A stretch of DNA of 64,000 nt from positions 186,001 through 250,000 of the forward strand of contig NZ_JANQBD010000011.1 of assembly GCF_024722015.1 (NCBI RefSeq), read 5' to 3'. Positions within the stretch are counted from its first letter, which is position 1, and the number at the start of each line of letters is the position of its first letter. This stretch comes from Paenibacillus radicis (ex Xue et al. 2023) (GTDB taxonomy: Bacteria; Bacillota; Bacilli; Paenibacillales; NBRC-103111). The notes under the pieces were generated by a model that was not told the DNA's origin, did no database searches, and was given only the letters and a program-made list of their open reading frames with translations. This document shows, piece after piece, positions 43,971 to 53,467 of this stretch. The translations under genes were made by a program, and so were the position numbers.

Positions 43971-45227
43971 ATGCTGTTAAAAAGGTTTCCAATCGTATAT
44001 GCCATCGCCTTACTTGGTCTAAGCTTACTATGCTTGATGTTATTCTTCCCAACGGAGTCATTTCATGCATCGCTAAAGGGGCTTTCCATATGGTGGGATG
44101 TCCTGTTTCCTGCACTCTTTCCCTTTTTCGTTATTTCCGAAATGATGTTGGGTGTCGGTCTTGTCCATTTCTTTGGCACGCTGCTTGATCCGCTAATGCG
44201 TCCTGTGTTTCGGATTCCTGGAATCGGCGGCTTCGTTATGGCTATGGGTTTCGCTGCTGGCTATCCTGTAGCTGCGAAACTTACGTCACAGCTATGGGAG
44301 CAGCGGCTCATCAATCGCGAGGAGGGAGAACGACTCGTCGCATTCACTACTTCCTCCGATCCTATCTTTCTGATTGGAGCGGTATCTCTAGGCTTTTTCC
44401 ATGATGCCAGCTTGGCTGGAATTTTAGCCGCGGCTCATTATGGGACGGCGATACTGCTAGGTTTACTGATGCGTTTCCATGGTGGATCGCAAGCCGCCAT
44501 GACCCACGACCCGATGCCGATCACGAAAAAGTCCAACACAGCTTCCCGCAGCATACTGATTCGGGCATTTGATGCGATGCATACAGCCCGTATGATGGAT
44601 GGCCGATCTTTGGGCGAGATGCTCCAGCAGGCGGTACGAACAGGTCTACAGCTTAATTTTGTCGTGGGAGGGCTTGTAGTATTCTTCTCCGTTGTGATGG
44701 AGGTTATGACTTCCGCGCATATTATGAGCATTTTTTACATAGGCATTAATTCGGTGCTTCAGCTGTTTAATGTCCCTTTGGAGCTATCGAAAGCCGTTGC
44801 TAACGGCATCTTTGAAGTGACACTTGGAGCCAAGGCTGCGGGTGGGGCTGGAAGTCATATTGATCTAGTATTCAAAACAGCCATCGCCGCTTTTGTACTT
44901 TCCTGGGCCGGTTTATCGGTACACGCACAAATCGTCAGCCTGCTGCATCATACCAACCTGCGCTACCTCCCCTTCCTTGCGGCGCGTTTCCTTCACGGAT
45001 TGATGGCGGCCACTGCGATATTCATCTTGTGGGAGCCTATGCAGCCTTATCGGGCTACTGTGGCAGCTTTTATCCCTCAGATAGACGTTACATCACCATT
45101 AACAACTTTGTGGCGCTATACAATACCATGGGGGATCGCCTCATTTGCCGGAGTATCCATTATGCTTGCCTTCATTTATCTTTTGTATCTCATTGTGAAG
45201 CAATGTATGAAGCCGTTGGGTAAATAG
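43971..45227 (+). CDS. ylbJ: sporulation integral membrane protein YlbJ
   Basis: A 418-residue polytopic protein with about ten hydrophobic segments and the gate-type repeats of YlbJ (PALFPFFVISEMMLGVGL, GFAAGYPVAAKL, FTTSSDPIFLIGAV). YlbJ is needed for normal spore cortex formation in B. subtilis. The ATG at 43971 is chosen over 43920 because AGGAGG stands 9 nt before it. A sporulation-type control is expected; the leader hairpin is described separately. Confidence 0.92.
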   Translation: MLLKRFPIVYAIALLGLSLLCLMLFFPTESFHASLKGLSIWWDVLFPALFPFFVISEMMLGVGLVHFFGTLLDPLMRPVFRIPGIGGFVMAMGFAAGYPVAAKLTSQLWEQRLINREEGERLVAFTTSSDPIFLIGAVSLGFFHDASLAGILAAAHYGTAILLGLLMRFHGGSQAAMTHDPMPITKKSNTASRSILIRAFDAMHTARMMDGRSLGEMLQQAVRTGLQLNFVVGGLVVFFSVVMEVMTSAHIMSIFYIGINSVLQLFNVPLELSKAVANGIFEVTLGAKAAGGAGSHIDLVFKTAIAAFVLSWAGLSVHAQIVSLLHHTNLRYLPFLAARFLHGLMAATAIFILWEPMQPYRATVAAFIPQIDVTSPLTTLWRYTIPWGIASFAGVSIMLAFIYLLYLIVKQCMKPLGK

Positions 45228-45367
45228 GATAATAACCAAGAATAAACGGCTGCGCCGCCCCAGGGGGACGAGCGCGTGTATCAAGTTGAGCGAAGCAAAG
45301 TTTAAGAATTTAACCTTGTTGTTCAACGAACAAAAAGATTATTCCAAAAGGTTGGTGGAACGAAACC

Positions 45368-47923
45368 ATGACTACCATGTTTTCTTATCGAAATATGAAG
45401 CTGCCGCAGACGATTGAACGATTGCCGGAACTGGCATACAACATGTGGTTCAGTTGGAACGACGACGCCTTGGAATTATTCGGCCTAATCAATCAGGAGC
45501 TGTGGGATCAGTTCTTGCACAATCCTGTCCGGATGCTGGCTGAAACACATCCAGATGTATGGGAGCCTCTAAGCAAGGATTCTGCTTTCGTAAAGCAATA
45601 TGAAAAGGTTATCCGGCAGTGGGATGAATACTCCAGCGGGACTACATGGTTTCAAAGAACTTATCCTGAATTTCTGCACCATCAGATTGCTTATTTTTCA
45701 GCCGAGTTTGGCTTTCATGAGTCACTTCCCATTTATTCAGGCGGACTCGGTGTGCTTGCCGGTGATCATTGTAAGTCTGCCAGTGATTTGGGTCTCCCTC
45801 TGATTGGTATCGGACTTTTGTACAAAAAGGGATATTTTAATCAAAAGATCAACAAGGAAGGCCAGCAGCAAGCTGAAGCCGTCAGCTATGATTTCTCCAG
45901 GCTTCCGATCCTCCCCGCCTTAGATGATCAGGGCCAAGAATTAAAAGTCCAAATTCAACTGGCAGACCGCACGGTTCAACTGAAAATATGGCAGGTGCTG
46001 GTGGGACGCGTCAGTCTCTACCTAATGGATGCCGATCTTGAAGAGAACAGCCAATGGGATCGCGATTTAACAGCTCAACTGTACGGCGGCAATCAGGATA
46101 TTCGCATCGCACAGGAGATTCTTCTGGGTATGGGTGGAGTAAAAACTCTACGAGCTCTCGGTGTGACAACGGCCGTTTACCATATCAACGAAGGCCATGC
46201 GGCCTTTCAAGCTTTTGAGCGGATAAAGGAACAGCTGGATGCAGGCTTGCCATTCCATGTTGCCGTAGAAGTAATCCGTGCGAGCTCCGTATTTACAACC
46301 CATACCCCCGTTCCGGCCGGCCATGATGCATTTCCCATACCCATGATGGAATATTACTGCAGTTCGTTATTTGCCAAATGGGGTGAGTATAAGCAGGGAT
46401 GGACCCAGCTAGGACTTGATGCGAGCAAGCAGCTTTTTAATATGACCCATCTGGCGCTTAACACTTCGGCCCTGCGCAATGGCGTCAGCAAGCTTCACGG
46501 CCAAGTATCAAGAGATATGTTCCGTTCCTTTCATGGAAACATTGATGCCAGTGAGGTTCCCATCGCACATATTACGAATGGGGTGCATATGAATACATGG
46601 CTTGCCCCCGAGCTTAAGAAGCTGTACAGCCGCTTCCTGCCTGGAACGTGGGCAACGAACCAAACGAATGAAGATATTTGGAAGCAGCTCGAGATTATTC
46701 CTGCGGAGTCTCTATGGGATGCTCATATCCAGCTGAAGGAGAAGCTAATCCGCTATGTTCGTTCTAACCTTCGGGAACATCGCCGCAGAAATGACATGCC
46801 CGCGGACAAAGTTGAAGAAGTGCGAAGTTACTTATCCGCAAAAGCATTAACGATAGGCTTTGCCCGCCGTTTCGCCACTTATAAAAGAGCAAATCTGGTG
46901 TTTAATGATTTGGAGCGCTTGGATCGGCTTGTCAACAACGATGACCGTCCTGTACAATTCCTGTTCGCTGGAAAGGCTCACCCAGCAGATATACCCGGTC
47001 AGCAGATGATTCGCGAGATTTACCGGGTTTCCCGGATGGATCGCTTCCGTGGAAAAATCATTTTGCTGGAAAATTATGATATGAACATGGCACGGTATCT
47101 CGTACAAGGTGTGGACGTCTGGCTGAATAACCCCCGTCGTCCTTATGAAGCAAGCGGCACAAGCGGCCAGAAGGCTGCGATGAATGGGGTCATTAATTTT
47201 AGCGTGCTTGATGGATGGTGGGAGGAAGGCTACGACGGAACGAACGGTTGGAGCATCGAAGGAAGCAATGGAGCCGATAATGAGAAGCTGGCGCGGGAAA
47301 ACACCGAATCTATATACCGGCTGCTTGAACAAGAGATTGTCCCACTCTACTATAATCAGGGCAAGCTGCCCGTTCAGTGGGTATCGCGCATGAAGCGTTC
47401 CATCACCACGCTTGCCCCTGTTTATAACACGGATCGAATGGTTATGGACTACACAAATGAAACCTATATTCCAACTTTGAAGCGAACGATGGCTCTAGTC
47501 ACTGACCAGTATGATCTGGCTACCAAGGTTGCCGACTATAAAAACTTTATTAAAGCGAATTGGCATTTTGTAAAATTTCTGGAAATTAACGATGGCTCGG
47601 GCAGCAGGTCCGTCTCTTCTGCCGATGCAATCCCCGACATAAGCAAGTCGACAAAGGAAGTCACTTCTACCATTAAATTCGGACCGATCTGGTATAAAGA
47701 TACGGTCGTCGAGCTTCTCTATTACGAGGAGCAGCCTAATCATCAGTGGCAGCAGGTTATCGTTACAATGAATGCCGTTAAGGAGCTTGACAACCGCGTT
47801 GTACAATACAGTGCTGTTGTCCCTTCCCACCTACGTCATGGCTCGCATTTCTCGCTCCGAGTAAGACCGGTCAGCCCCAATTTCGCTACAGCCTTCGAGC
47901 TGCCGCTCGTTACTACGCTGTAA
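45368..47923 (+). CDS. glgP: alpha-glucan (glycogen/maltodextrin) phosphorylase
   Basis: An 851-residue phosphorylase that releases glucose 1-phosphate from alpha-1,4-glucans. An N-terminal DUF3417 region (LPELAYNMWFSWNDDALELF) precedes the catalytic domain. This is the TIGR02094-type subfamily; the active region around YEASGTSGQKAAMNGVINFS carries the pyridoxal phosphate-site lysine. It stands alone, without glgBCAD genes. Terminator at 47936. Confidence 0.94.
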   Translation: MTTMFSYRNMKLPQTIERLPELAYNMWFSWNDDALELFGLINQELWDQFLHNPVRMLAETHPDVWEPLSKDSAFVKQYEKVIRQWDEYSSGTTWFQRTYPEFLHHQIAYFSAEFGFHESLPIYSGGLGVLAGDHCKSASDLGLPLIGIGLLYKKGYFNQKINKEGQQQAEAVSYDFSRLPILPALDDQGQELKVQIQLADRTVQLKIWQVLVGRVSLYLMDADLEENSQWDRDLTAQLYGGNQDIRIAQEILLGMGGVKTLRALGVTTAVYHINEGHAAFQAFERIKEQLDAGLPFHVAVEVIRASSVFTTHTPVPAGHDAFPIPMMEYYCSSLFAKWGEYKQGWTQLGLDASKQLFNMTHLALNTSALRNGVSKLHGQVSRDMFRSFHGNIDASEVPIAHITNGVHMNTWLAPELKKLYSRFLPGTWATNQTNEDIWKQLEIIPAESLWDAHIQLKEKLIRYVRSNLREHRRRNDMPADKVEEVRSYLSAKALTIGFARRFATYKRANLVFNDLERLDRLVNNDDRPVQFLFAGKAHPADIPGQQMIREIYRVSRMDRFRGKIILLENYDMNMARYLVQGVDVWLNNPRRPYEASGTSGQKAAMNGVINFSVLDGWWEEGYDGTNGWSIEGSNGADNEKLARENTESIYRLLEQEIVPLYYNQGKLPVQWVSRMKRSITTLAPVYNTDRMVMDYTNETYIPTLKRTMALVTDQYDLATKVADYKNFIKANWHFVKFLEINDGSGSRSVSSADAIPDISKSTKEVTSTIKFGPIWYKDTVVELLYYEEQPNHQWQQVIVTMNAVKELDNRVVQYSAVVPSHLRHGSHFSLRVRPVSPNFATAFELPLVTTL

Positions 47924-47935
47924 ACCGTCAACAAC

Positions 47936-47975
47936 GCTCCCTGCACAGCCGTCAAAGCTGATAGGGGGCTTTTTT
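47936..47975 (+). terminator. terminator after glgP
   Basis: GCTCCCTGCACAGC pairs with AGCTGATAGGGGGC, followed by TTTTTT. Confidence 0.75.
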
Positions 47976-48085
47976 TACTGTTATAGTGCTCTGCTATTGT
48001 TGTATTATTGGGAAATATTGATTATGATGGAGTTATTGCACGAATGATATCGAAAATGTAAAAGCAATGCTTAGGAGGATCCACC

Positions 48086-48913
48086 TTGAAATATAACGTT
48101 GTACATCGCGGTGACGATATTTCTAAACAATTGATGCAAACCTTCCACCGCCTCGTTCAGCAGCATGGCTTGATTCATGATGAGGAAGCTCCGGATATCG
48201 TGCTTTCCATCGGCGGTGACGGAACACTGCTGCATGCTTTTCATCAATATAAGGAACAGCTGGAGACGATCGCCTTTGTTGGTATCCATACGGGACGACT
48301 CGGTTTTTTTGCCGATTGGAAGCCTGATGAAGTCGAATTGCTTGCTGATATGATGGGAGAAAGCGCGGTCGTTAACGATTTGCGGGTAGTCAAATATCCA
48401 TTGGTAGAGATACAAATTACGACAGCACAAGGAATCGAAACACAGCTGGCTCTAAACGAATTTACGTTAAAAGGAGTCGACGCGACTCTGATGGCACAGC
48501 TTCATATTAATGACGAGCTTCTGGAAACGTTCCGCGGCGACGGCATCTGTATCTCCACCCCTATGGGCAGCACGGCCTATAACAAAAGCTTGGGTGGCGC
48601 TATCGTTCATCCTTCACTGGACGCCATTCAGATTGCGGAGATCGCTTCGATCAACAACCGTGTATTCCGTACTTTAGGATCGCCGATAATATTGCCCAAG
48701 CATCATCATTGCGATATTTACCCGAGAGCCAATCAAAATATTTTGCTATCCCTTGATCATGTTTACGTGCAACGCAACGATATTCTATCGATTCGGAGCA
48801 TGGTCGCTGCCGGCAAGAAGGTGAAGTTCGCCCGCTTTCGCCAGTTCCCTTTCTGGAATCGGGTACGTGAAGCATTCATTGGCTACGAACCAATCAACGA
48901 GAACAGACCCTGA
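48086..48913 (+). CDS. nadK: NAD kinase
   Basis: A 275-residue kinase that phosphorylates NAD to NADP. The diagnostic motif is SIGGDGTLLHAFH (near residue 45), with NEFTLK and GDGICISTPMGSTAYNKSLGGAI further on. The start is TTG with TTAGGAGGA 8 nt upstream. The length fits the Bacillales NadK family. The stop codon lies within the terminator stem. Confidence 0.96.
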   Translation: MKYNVVHRGDDISKQLMQTFHRLVQQHGLIHDEEAPDIVLSIGGDGTLLHAFHQYKEQLETIAFVGIHTGRLGFFADWKPDEVELLADMMGESAVVNDLRVVKYPLVEIQITTAQGIETQLALNEFTLKGVDATLMAQLHINDELLETFRGDGICISTPMGSTAYNKSLGGAIVHPSLDAIQIAEIASINNRVFRTLGSPIILPKHHHCDIYPRANQNILLSLDHVYVQRNDILSIRSMVAAGKKVKFARFRQFPFWNRVREAFIGYEPINENRP

Positions 48914-48936
48914 CCATTGTCAGGGTTTTCTTTTTA
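48907..48936 (+). terminator. terminator overlapping the nadK stop
   Basis: ACCCTGAC (48907-48914) pairs with GTCAGGGT (48919-48926), followed by TTTCTTTTT. Confidence 0.85.
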
Positions 48937-49423
48937 AGAATATAGAAAGTTTAAGTCCTTTATAGCATATTCGGATAGCGGGGAAGTAGCTATGTGCCTC
49001 TAAAGATCCTGAAAGGAACTGAAAATTCCGTTATTTAATCTGCCGCCTTCAATGAAAGGCCATAGCGGAACGATTACGTCCGCTAATGCTTCGACTGATT
49101 CATTATAGGGAGGGATTAGTCGCCTGTAAAGAAAAGCGCTTGATATGTTCACTTAAACAATCGGTTTTAGGAGTTGCAGGTTTCGTTAATTATCGGCGCG
49201 CCGACGTTCAATTTCAGATGTGATATAGCGGCCGGAATCCCACGTCCATCCTTCCAAAACGCACAAAAGTAAAGGGTACACCAAGGATGCCGCAAGGCGT
49301 TTTTCTTATAATATTCGAAAGTATAAGTTCGAACCAGAGGTTCACCTTTCTAATATTGCAAGAAAAGCTACCGCTAAGACACGAATGTATCTTCCTCGAA
49401 AGGACTTCGATCAGAAGCTTTTC
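48937..49423. other. gap with short intergenic repeats, no gene seen
   Basis: It contains GGAACTGAAAATTCCGTTA and GGAACGATTACGTCCGCTA-like motifs, similar to those in the 17.2-17.4 kb gap. No credible open reading frame was found. Confidence 0.45.
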
Positions 49424-50446
49424 TTATCTGCGGGTAAGCAAATATAGAAAGTACGGCGCTCCGATACCAGCCGTCACAATACCAACCGGAATTTCAACGG
49501 GCTGGGCTATAACTCTCCCAATCGTATCGGATAAAAGGACAAGCACAGCACCAATGATGGCCGATGCCGGCAGCATCACCTTGTAATCGCGTCCAAGTAA
49601 TTGAATCGCCAGATGGGGAGCTATGAGCCCGACAAAGCCGATGCTTCCGGCAACCGCTACACAGGAGCCTGCCAGACCAACAGCTATGGCCATTAGAACT
49701 ATTCTTTCCCGCTGAACGCTAACTCCTACGCCTTGGGCAATTTCCTCCCCCATAAACAGCAGATTAATCCGATGGGATTTATATACAGCCACTGGAAGCA
49801 AGACAGCAATCCAGATCGACACAGCTAACACATACTTCCAATTGGTCCCCCAAATGCTGCCGGATAGCCATATTTTCACAAAGTCATAATTATATGCATT
49901 CATCCGATAAGTCAAAAACAACATTCCCGCGCTAATGCCTGCACCGGCAGCTATACCAACCAGCAGCAAACGAACCGGCAGCAGTTTGCCGTTCTTATAG
50001 GCTAAAGCAAAAACTAGCAGCGCCGCTGCTGCCGCCCCAACAAAGGCTACTATAGGCAGCATATAGACAGGTGCGAATTGAATCTTCCCATAAAAAAAGG
50101 CGATATATACGACAACGGCTAGCCCCGCTCCAGCGTTAATGCCAAGTATACCCGGATCAGCCAAGCTGTTCTGCGATACTCCTTGCATAATTGCACCTGT
50201 TACTGCGAACCCCATTCCAACGAGTATGGCTATAGTTATCCTTGGCAGCCTGATGTCAAACAGCACAATGGAGGATGGTCCGCTCTCGTAACCGAAAAGA
50301 GTTTGAATCACTTCTATAGGGGTAAGCCTGATCAAACCTGAGTTAAGGCTTATGAGCACAACAGCAACGAAACATATCGCCAGCAGCGCAAATTTACTCG
50401 GAATGGACATTCTATATTTCCGCTTAAGCCAATTTTCCGTCATCAT
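49424..50446 (-). CDS. FecCD family iron-siderophore ABC permease
   Basis: A 340-residue permease with about nine to ten helices. FecCD motifs are MQGVSQNSLADPGILGINAGAGLA and a C-terminal GFVGLIAPHLAIQLLGRDYK, with EIPVGIVTAGIGAPYFLYLL at the end. It overlaps the preceding permease gene by 4 nt. Together they form the heterodimeric channel for a ferric siderophore. No ATPase is encoded in the operon, as is common where YusV/FhuC-type ATPases are shared. Confidence 0.93.
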   Translation of the reverse strand: MMTENWLKRKYRMSIPSKFALLAICFVAVVLISLNSGLIRLTPIEVIQTLFGYESGPSSIVLFDIRLPRITIAILVGMGFAVTGAIMQGVSQNSLADPGILGINAGAGLAVVVYIAFFYGKIQFAPVYMLPIVAFVGAAAAALLVFALAYKNGKLLPVRLLLVGIAAGAGISAGMLFLTYRMNAYNYDFVKIWLSGSIWGTNWKYVLAVSIWIAVLLPVAVYKSHRINLLFMGEEIAQGVGVSVQRERIVLMAIAVGLAGSCVAVAGSIGFVGLIAPHLAIQLLGRDYKVMLPASAIIGAVLVLLSDTIGRVIAQPVEIPVGIVTAGIGAPYFLYLLTRR

Positions 50447-51519
50447 AGGTTTGCCTTGCCATCCTTTCGTGCCAAATACAGAAAAAAGGGCACCCCGAGC
50501 AGGGCTGTTATTATGCCAACAGGCGTCTCCTGAGGAGGATTAACCAACCGAGCGACAGTATCAGCCGTCAATAATAGCCAGCCCCCGAATAATCCTGAGC
50601 AAGGAATGACCCAACGGTAATCCACACCGATCAGAAAACGGGTAAGATGTGGAATTATGAGACCAATGAAGCCTATAGGTCCCGCTACAGCAACCGCAGC
50701 CCCTGTAAGTGCGAACACCGTAATTGCCCCTAGTAGCTTTACACGTTTCACCCGCTGGCCTAATCCTGCCGCAACCTCGTCTCCCAAGCCAAGAAGATTA
50801 ATATTTTTGGAAATCAGAAGTGCCAGCAGGAACCCACCTATTGCCCATGGGAGAATTGAAAAAATATCTATCCACTTCACTCCGGCTATTCCAGCTGCAT
50901 ACCAGTACATAACCTCTTGTGCGATGCCAAAATAAATTTGGATCCCTTCCGATAATGAGGCCAGCAGCGCACTTACAGCTGCCCCCGCCAATGCCAGCTT
51001 TACGTGTGAATAATGCTGTGAAGCCTTATAGGACGCGAGGACTCCAACTCCATAAACCGTTATCGTTCCGAGAGCCGCTCCCAGGAAGGAAACGACAATC
51101 ATTTGCTGGTAAGAGAGATGTGGAAAAAAAGCAAATGCAAGCACAATCCCAAACCGCGCGCCTGAGGAAACCCCCAGAAGACTTGGGCTTGCAAGAGGAT
51201 TGCGGGTCATTCCCTGCATGATTGCGCCGGATATGGCAAAGCAGGCTCCAACAATTATTGCAGTCAATGCCCTGGGGAGACGAACCGCGAGCACCGTATA
51301 ATGCTGAACCTGTGATTCATCGTAATGCAGCATGGCTTCAATAACGGTTTGAAGGCTAATATCAGCAGCCCCTGTAGTCACAAACAGCAGGATACCAGCT
51401 GCGATTCCTGCACTTAACAGCAAAATAAGAAAAGAAGGGCTCAGCCTTCTTTTCTTAGCTTCGTTAATGGCAGCTTGCCTTGAATTTTCGTTTATGCTGA
51501 GGCTTGAGTCCGAACTCAT
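50443..51519 (-). CDS. FecCD family iron-siderophore ABC permease
   Basis: A 358-residue permease, partner of the next gene, with a longer basic N-terminus (about 25 residues). Motifs: MQGMTRNPLASPSLLGVSSGARFG and GFIGLIIPHLTRFLIGVDYRW, ending TPVGIITALLGVPFFLYL. It overlaps the binding-protein gene and the second permease by 4 nt at each side, so the three are tightly coupled. Confidence 0.93.
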   Translation of the reverse strand: MSSDSSLSINENSRQAAINEAKKRRLSPSFLILLLSAGIAAGILLFVTTGAADISLQTVIEAMLHYDESQVQHYTVLAVRLPRALTAIIVGACFAISGAIMQGMTRNPLASPSLLGVSSGARFGIVLAFAFFPHLSYQQMIVVSFLGAALGTITVYGVGVLASYKASQHYSHVKLALAGAAVSALLASLSEGIQIYFGIAQEVMYWYAAGIAGVKWIDIFSILPWAIGGFLLALLISKNINLLGLGDEVAAGLGQRVKRVKLLGAITVFALTGAAVAVAGPIGFIGLIIPHLTRFLIGVDYRWVIPCSGLFGGWLLLTADTVARLVNPPQETPVGIITALLGVPFFLYLARKDGKANL

Positions 51520-52520
51520 GGGCCCAGCAGCTCCTTTTTAATCTCGTCAACAAATACGTTGTACATGATTAAACCGAACCCTGTTTTCGTTCCCCTTATC
51601 GGTTTCATGTACATGTGCTGATTTTTTACAGCCTTCAAATTTTTCCAGAGCGGCGTTGCGATTGCTTCTTTCATTTTGGCCTCATAATCAGGTACATTCG
51701 TATCCAACAAGAAGATGTGGTCCGGGTTGATCTCTGGCAGCTTCTCAAGGGCCAGCTTAATTTCTCCGTCTTCCTCTGGCAAGCCTGCCGGATATTTTAA
51801 TCCTAATTGCTCATAAGCAATTTTACCAAGAGGGCTCTTGCTCCCCATTACGCGGGTATCCTTATCTGTAACCTTAAAGAAAACAACCGTTTCATTCCCC
51901 ATCTTGGCAGCCAGCTTTTCCTTCAAGCCTTTGGTTTTCGTGTCAAACTCCTGCAGCTTCTCTTTGGCTAATGAACCTTTGCCTACTGCATCTCCAACGC
52001 TTAGAAATACTTTCGTCCAATCGCCTTCCATGTCCTTGGTGGAGTATACGAGGGTTGGAGCCATTTTGGACAGCGCCTCGTAAGGCTTGGAATGGTTCTT
52101 TTCTTCACCAAAGATCAGATCGGGCTTCAGCTGAAGCACTTTTTCAAGATTGGGCGCTGAGGATTGGCCTACTGACTCGGTCCCCTTCAACAAGGCCGCT
52201 GTATAGGGCTCAAAATCCCCTGCTTCACGCACAACAGAGCCTACCGGACGAATTCCCAATGCCAATAAATGGTCGGCAAAATGAGGGGTCAAAGCCACAA
52301 CGCGTTCGGCCTTATCCGGGACCACTGTTTGCCCCAATGCATGCGTGATCGTTTTCTTCTCTGCAGGAGCCGCGGCTGGTGTAGCTGCAGGCGTTGCTTC
52401 GGTCTTCTTGGCTGCGGCCGGTTCCACCGCTGCATTATTGCTAGAGCTGCATGCACTAATTACGATGGAAAATATCAGGATCATACATAAAGAAATAAAC
52501 GTGCTCTTTTTATAAAACAT
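51516..52520 (-). CDS. iron-siderophore binding lipoprotein
   Basis: A 334-residue FecB/FhuD-family binding protein. The signal peptide ends in a lipobox (IVISACSSS) and is followed by an Ala/Pro/Lys-rich linker. The binding fold starts at ITHALGQTVVPDKAERVVAL and carries LQLKPDLIFGEE. The ATG at 52520 is chosen because AAAGGGG lies 7 nt before it. A Fur box lies 50 nt upstream. It should deliver a ferric siderophore to the FecCD pair. Confidence 0.92.
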   Translation of the reverse strand: MFYKKSTFISLCMILIFSIVISACSSSNNAAVEPAAAKKTEATPAATPAAAPAEKKTITHALGQTVVPDKAERVVALTPHFADHLLALGIRPVGSVVREAGDFEPYTAALLKGTESVGQSSAPNLEKVLQLKPDLIFGEEKNHSKPYEALSKMAPTLVYSTKDMEGDWTKVFLSVGDAVGKGSLAKEKLQEFDTKTKGLKEKLAAKMGNETVVFFKVTDKDTRVMGSKSPLGKIAYEQLGLKYPAGLPEEDGEIKLALEKLPEINPDHIFLLDTNVPDYEAKMKEAIATPLWKNLKAVKNQHMYMKPIRGTKTGFGLIMYNVFVDEIKKELLGP

Positions 52521-52569
52521 AGCCATACCCCTTTTATTTATATTGTTTACCAGTAACACAGCGCTTTCA

Positions 52570-52588
52570 TGATAATGATTATCATTAT
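52570..52588. promoter_or_regulatory. Fur box
   Basis: TGATAATGATTATCATTAT contains the perfect 7-1-7 inverted repeat TGATAAT-N-ATTATCA. It is upstream of the siderophore importer operon (minus strand), which should be repressed by Fur with iron. Confidence 0.88.
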
Positions 52589-52651
52589 TAGGAGTATAAG
52601 GTTGGAAGCCAAATTATGTCAAGTCTTATTCCAATAAAAAAAATCAGGGCA

Positions 52652-52688
52652 CAACAAAAAAACTTATACCTATGTAAGCGTATAAGTT
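52652..52688 (-). terminator. terminator after yutD (minus strand)
   Basis: AACTTATAC (52661-52669) pairs with GTATAAGTT (52680-52688), with seven U on the minus strand. Confidence 0.85.
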
Positions 52689-52719
52689 TTGGGGTATGCT
52701 CTTAATAATGGCTGCTATC

Positions 52720-53256
52720 TTATTTCGTGTTGTTGCCGGATTGCTGCTTCGGCGAGTTGTGATGCGGCTTGCGATGCGGGCGCTGCTGGCGGTTATTCTG
52801 CTGCTCCTGATGCCGCTGTTGATGGCGTTGAGGCCTCGGCTGATGCGATTGAGACTGCTCTTGCTTGTACTCCTGTTTCAGCTCCTGCTGAAACTGCTGT
52901 TCAAGCTCGGATTGCTCCTGCTCGTCCAGCTCATTCAGGCTGTCTTCCGTTGCCATATTTTGCTGATCGCCGGACTGATGCTTAGATGCGATCCGTTCAA
53001 TAATAAAATACGCGCAGCCAAAATTGCAATACTCGTTCAAGTAATCTTGCAACGTAGCGATAGAAGATTCCTTCGTTGCTTTTGGATGGATTTCCTTGAA
53101 AAAACCACGCAATCGAAGCTGATTATAGCCCCAATCCCCTACGATGTAATCATACCGCTCCAGCACCTCGCTGTAACGCTCTTTGAAAGCATCTGGCTTC
53201 CAGCCGTTTTTATGGTCAACTACCACTTCGTATGTTTTATTGGCAATGTGGATCAC
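52720..53256 (-). CDS. yutD: YutD family protein with Gln-rich tail
   Basis: A 178-residue protein. The first 95 residues match the YutD (DUF1027) family (YDYIVGDWGYNQLRLRGFF, LNEYCNFGCAYFIIERI). The rest is a low-complexity tail of Gln, Glu, His and Arg that is not part of the domain. The start is GTG with AGGAGG 9 nt upstream, immediately after the hairpin leader described separately. The function of YutD is unknown; it is conserved in Bacillales. Confidence 0.88.
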   Translation of the reverse strand: MIHIANKTYEVVVDHKNGWKPDAFKERYSEVLERYDYIVGDWGYNQLRLRGFFKEIHPKATKESSIATLQDYLNEYCNFGCAYFIIERIASKHQSGDQQNMATEDSLNELDEQEQSELEQQFQQELKQEYKQEQSQSHQPRPQRHQQRHQEQQNNRQQRPHRKPHHNSPKQQSGNNTK

Positions 53257-53262
53257 TCTGTT

Positions 53263-53343
53263 ATCCCTCCTAAGGGTTTTGCGTAAGCAAAACCGGCGTC
53301 GTAAGCATCGTCTGGACTTTGCAGCAGCAAAGCCACTTTGTAA
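53263..53343 (-). promoter_or_regulatory. tandem TTACGA-hairpin leader of yutD
   Basis: On the minus strand unit 1 is TTACAAAGT followed by GGCTTTGC-TGCT-GCAAAGTC (53314-53343). Unit 2 is GATGCTTACGA followed by GGTTTTGC-TTAC-GCAAAACC (stem 53275-53294), then CTTAGGAGG and the GTG start. Both units match the yfhP leader. A small frame ATG CTT ACG... ends at the TAG of CTTAGGAGG. No known riboswitch was recognised. Confidence 0.6.
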
Positions 53344-53467
53344 ATGGCCGAAATTCTCTGTAAGCGAGCCTTCCCTGAGTATGAATCAAGTCAAGTCCCT
53401 GAAAGGGACTTGATTGCGTCCGTTCTCTATGGGTTTGCTAAATGGCTAAATGTATTAACTTATGAAC

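Noticed and set aside
43841-44188. 115-codon plus-strand frame overlapping the start of ylbJ
   Set aside because: It overlaps a clear YlbJ gene in another frame and lacks family features or an RBS.
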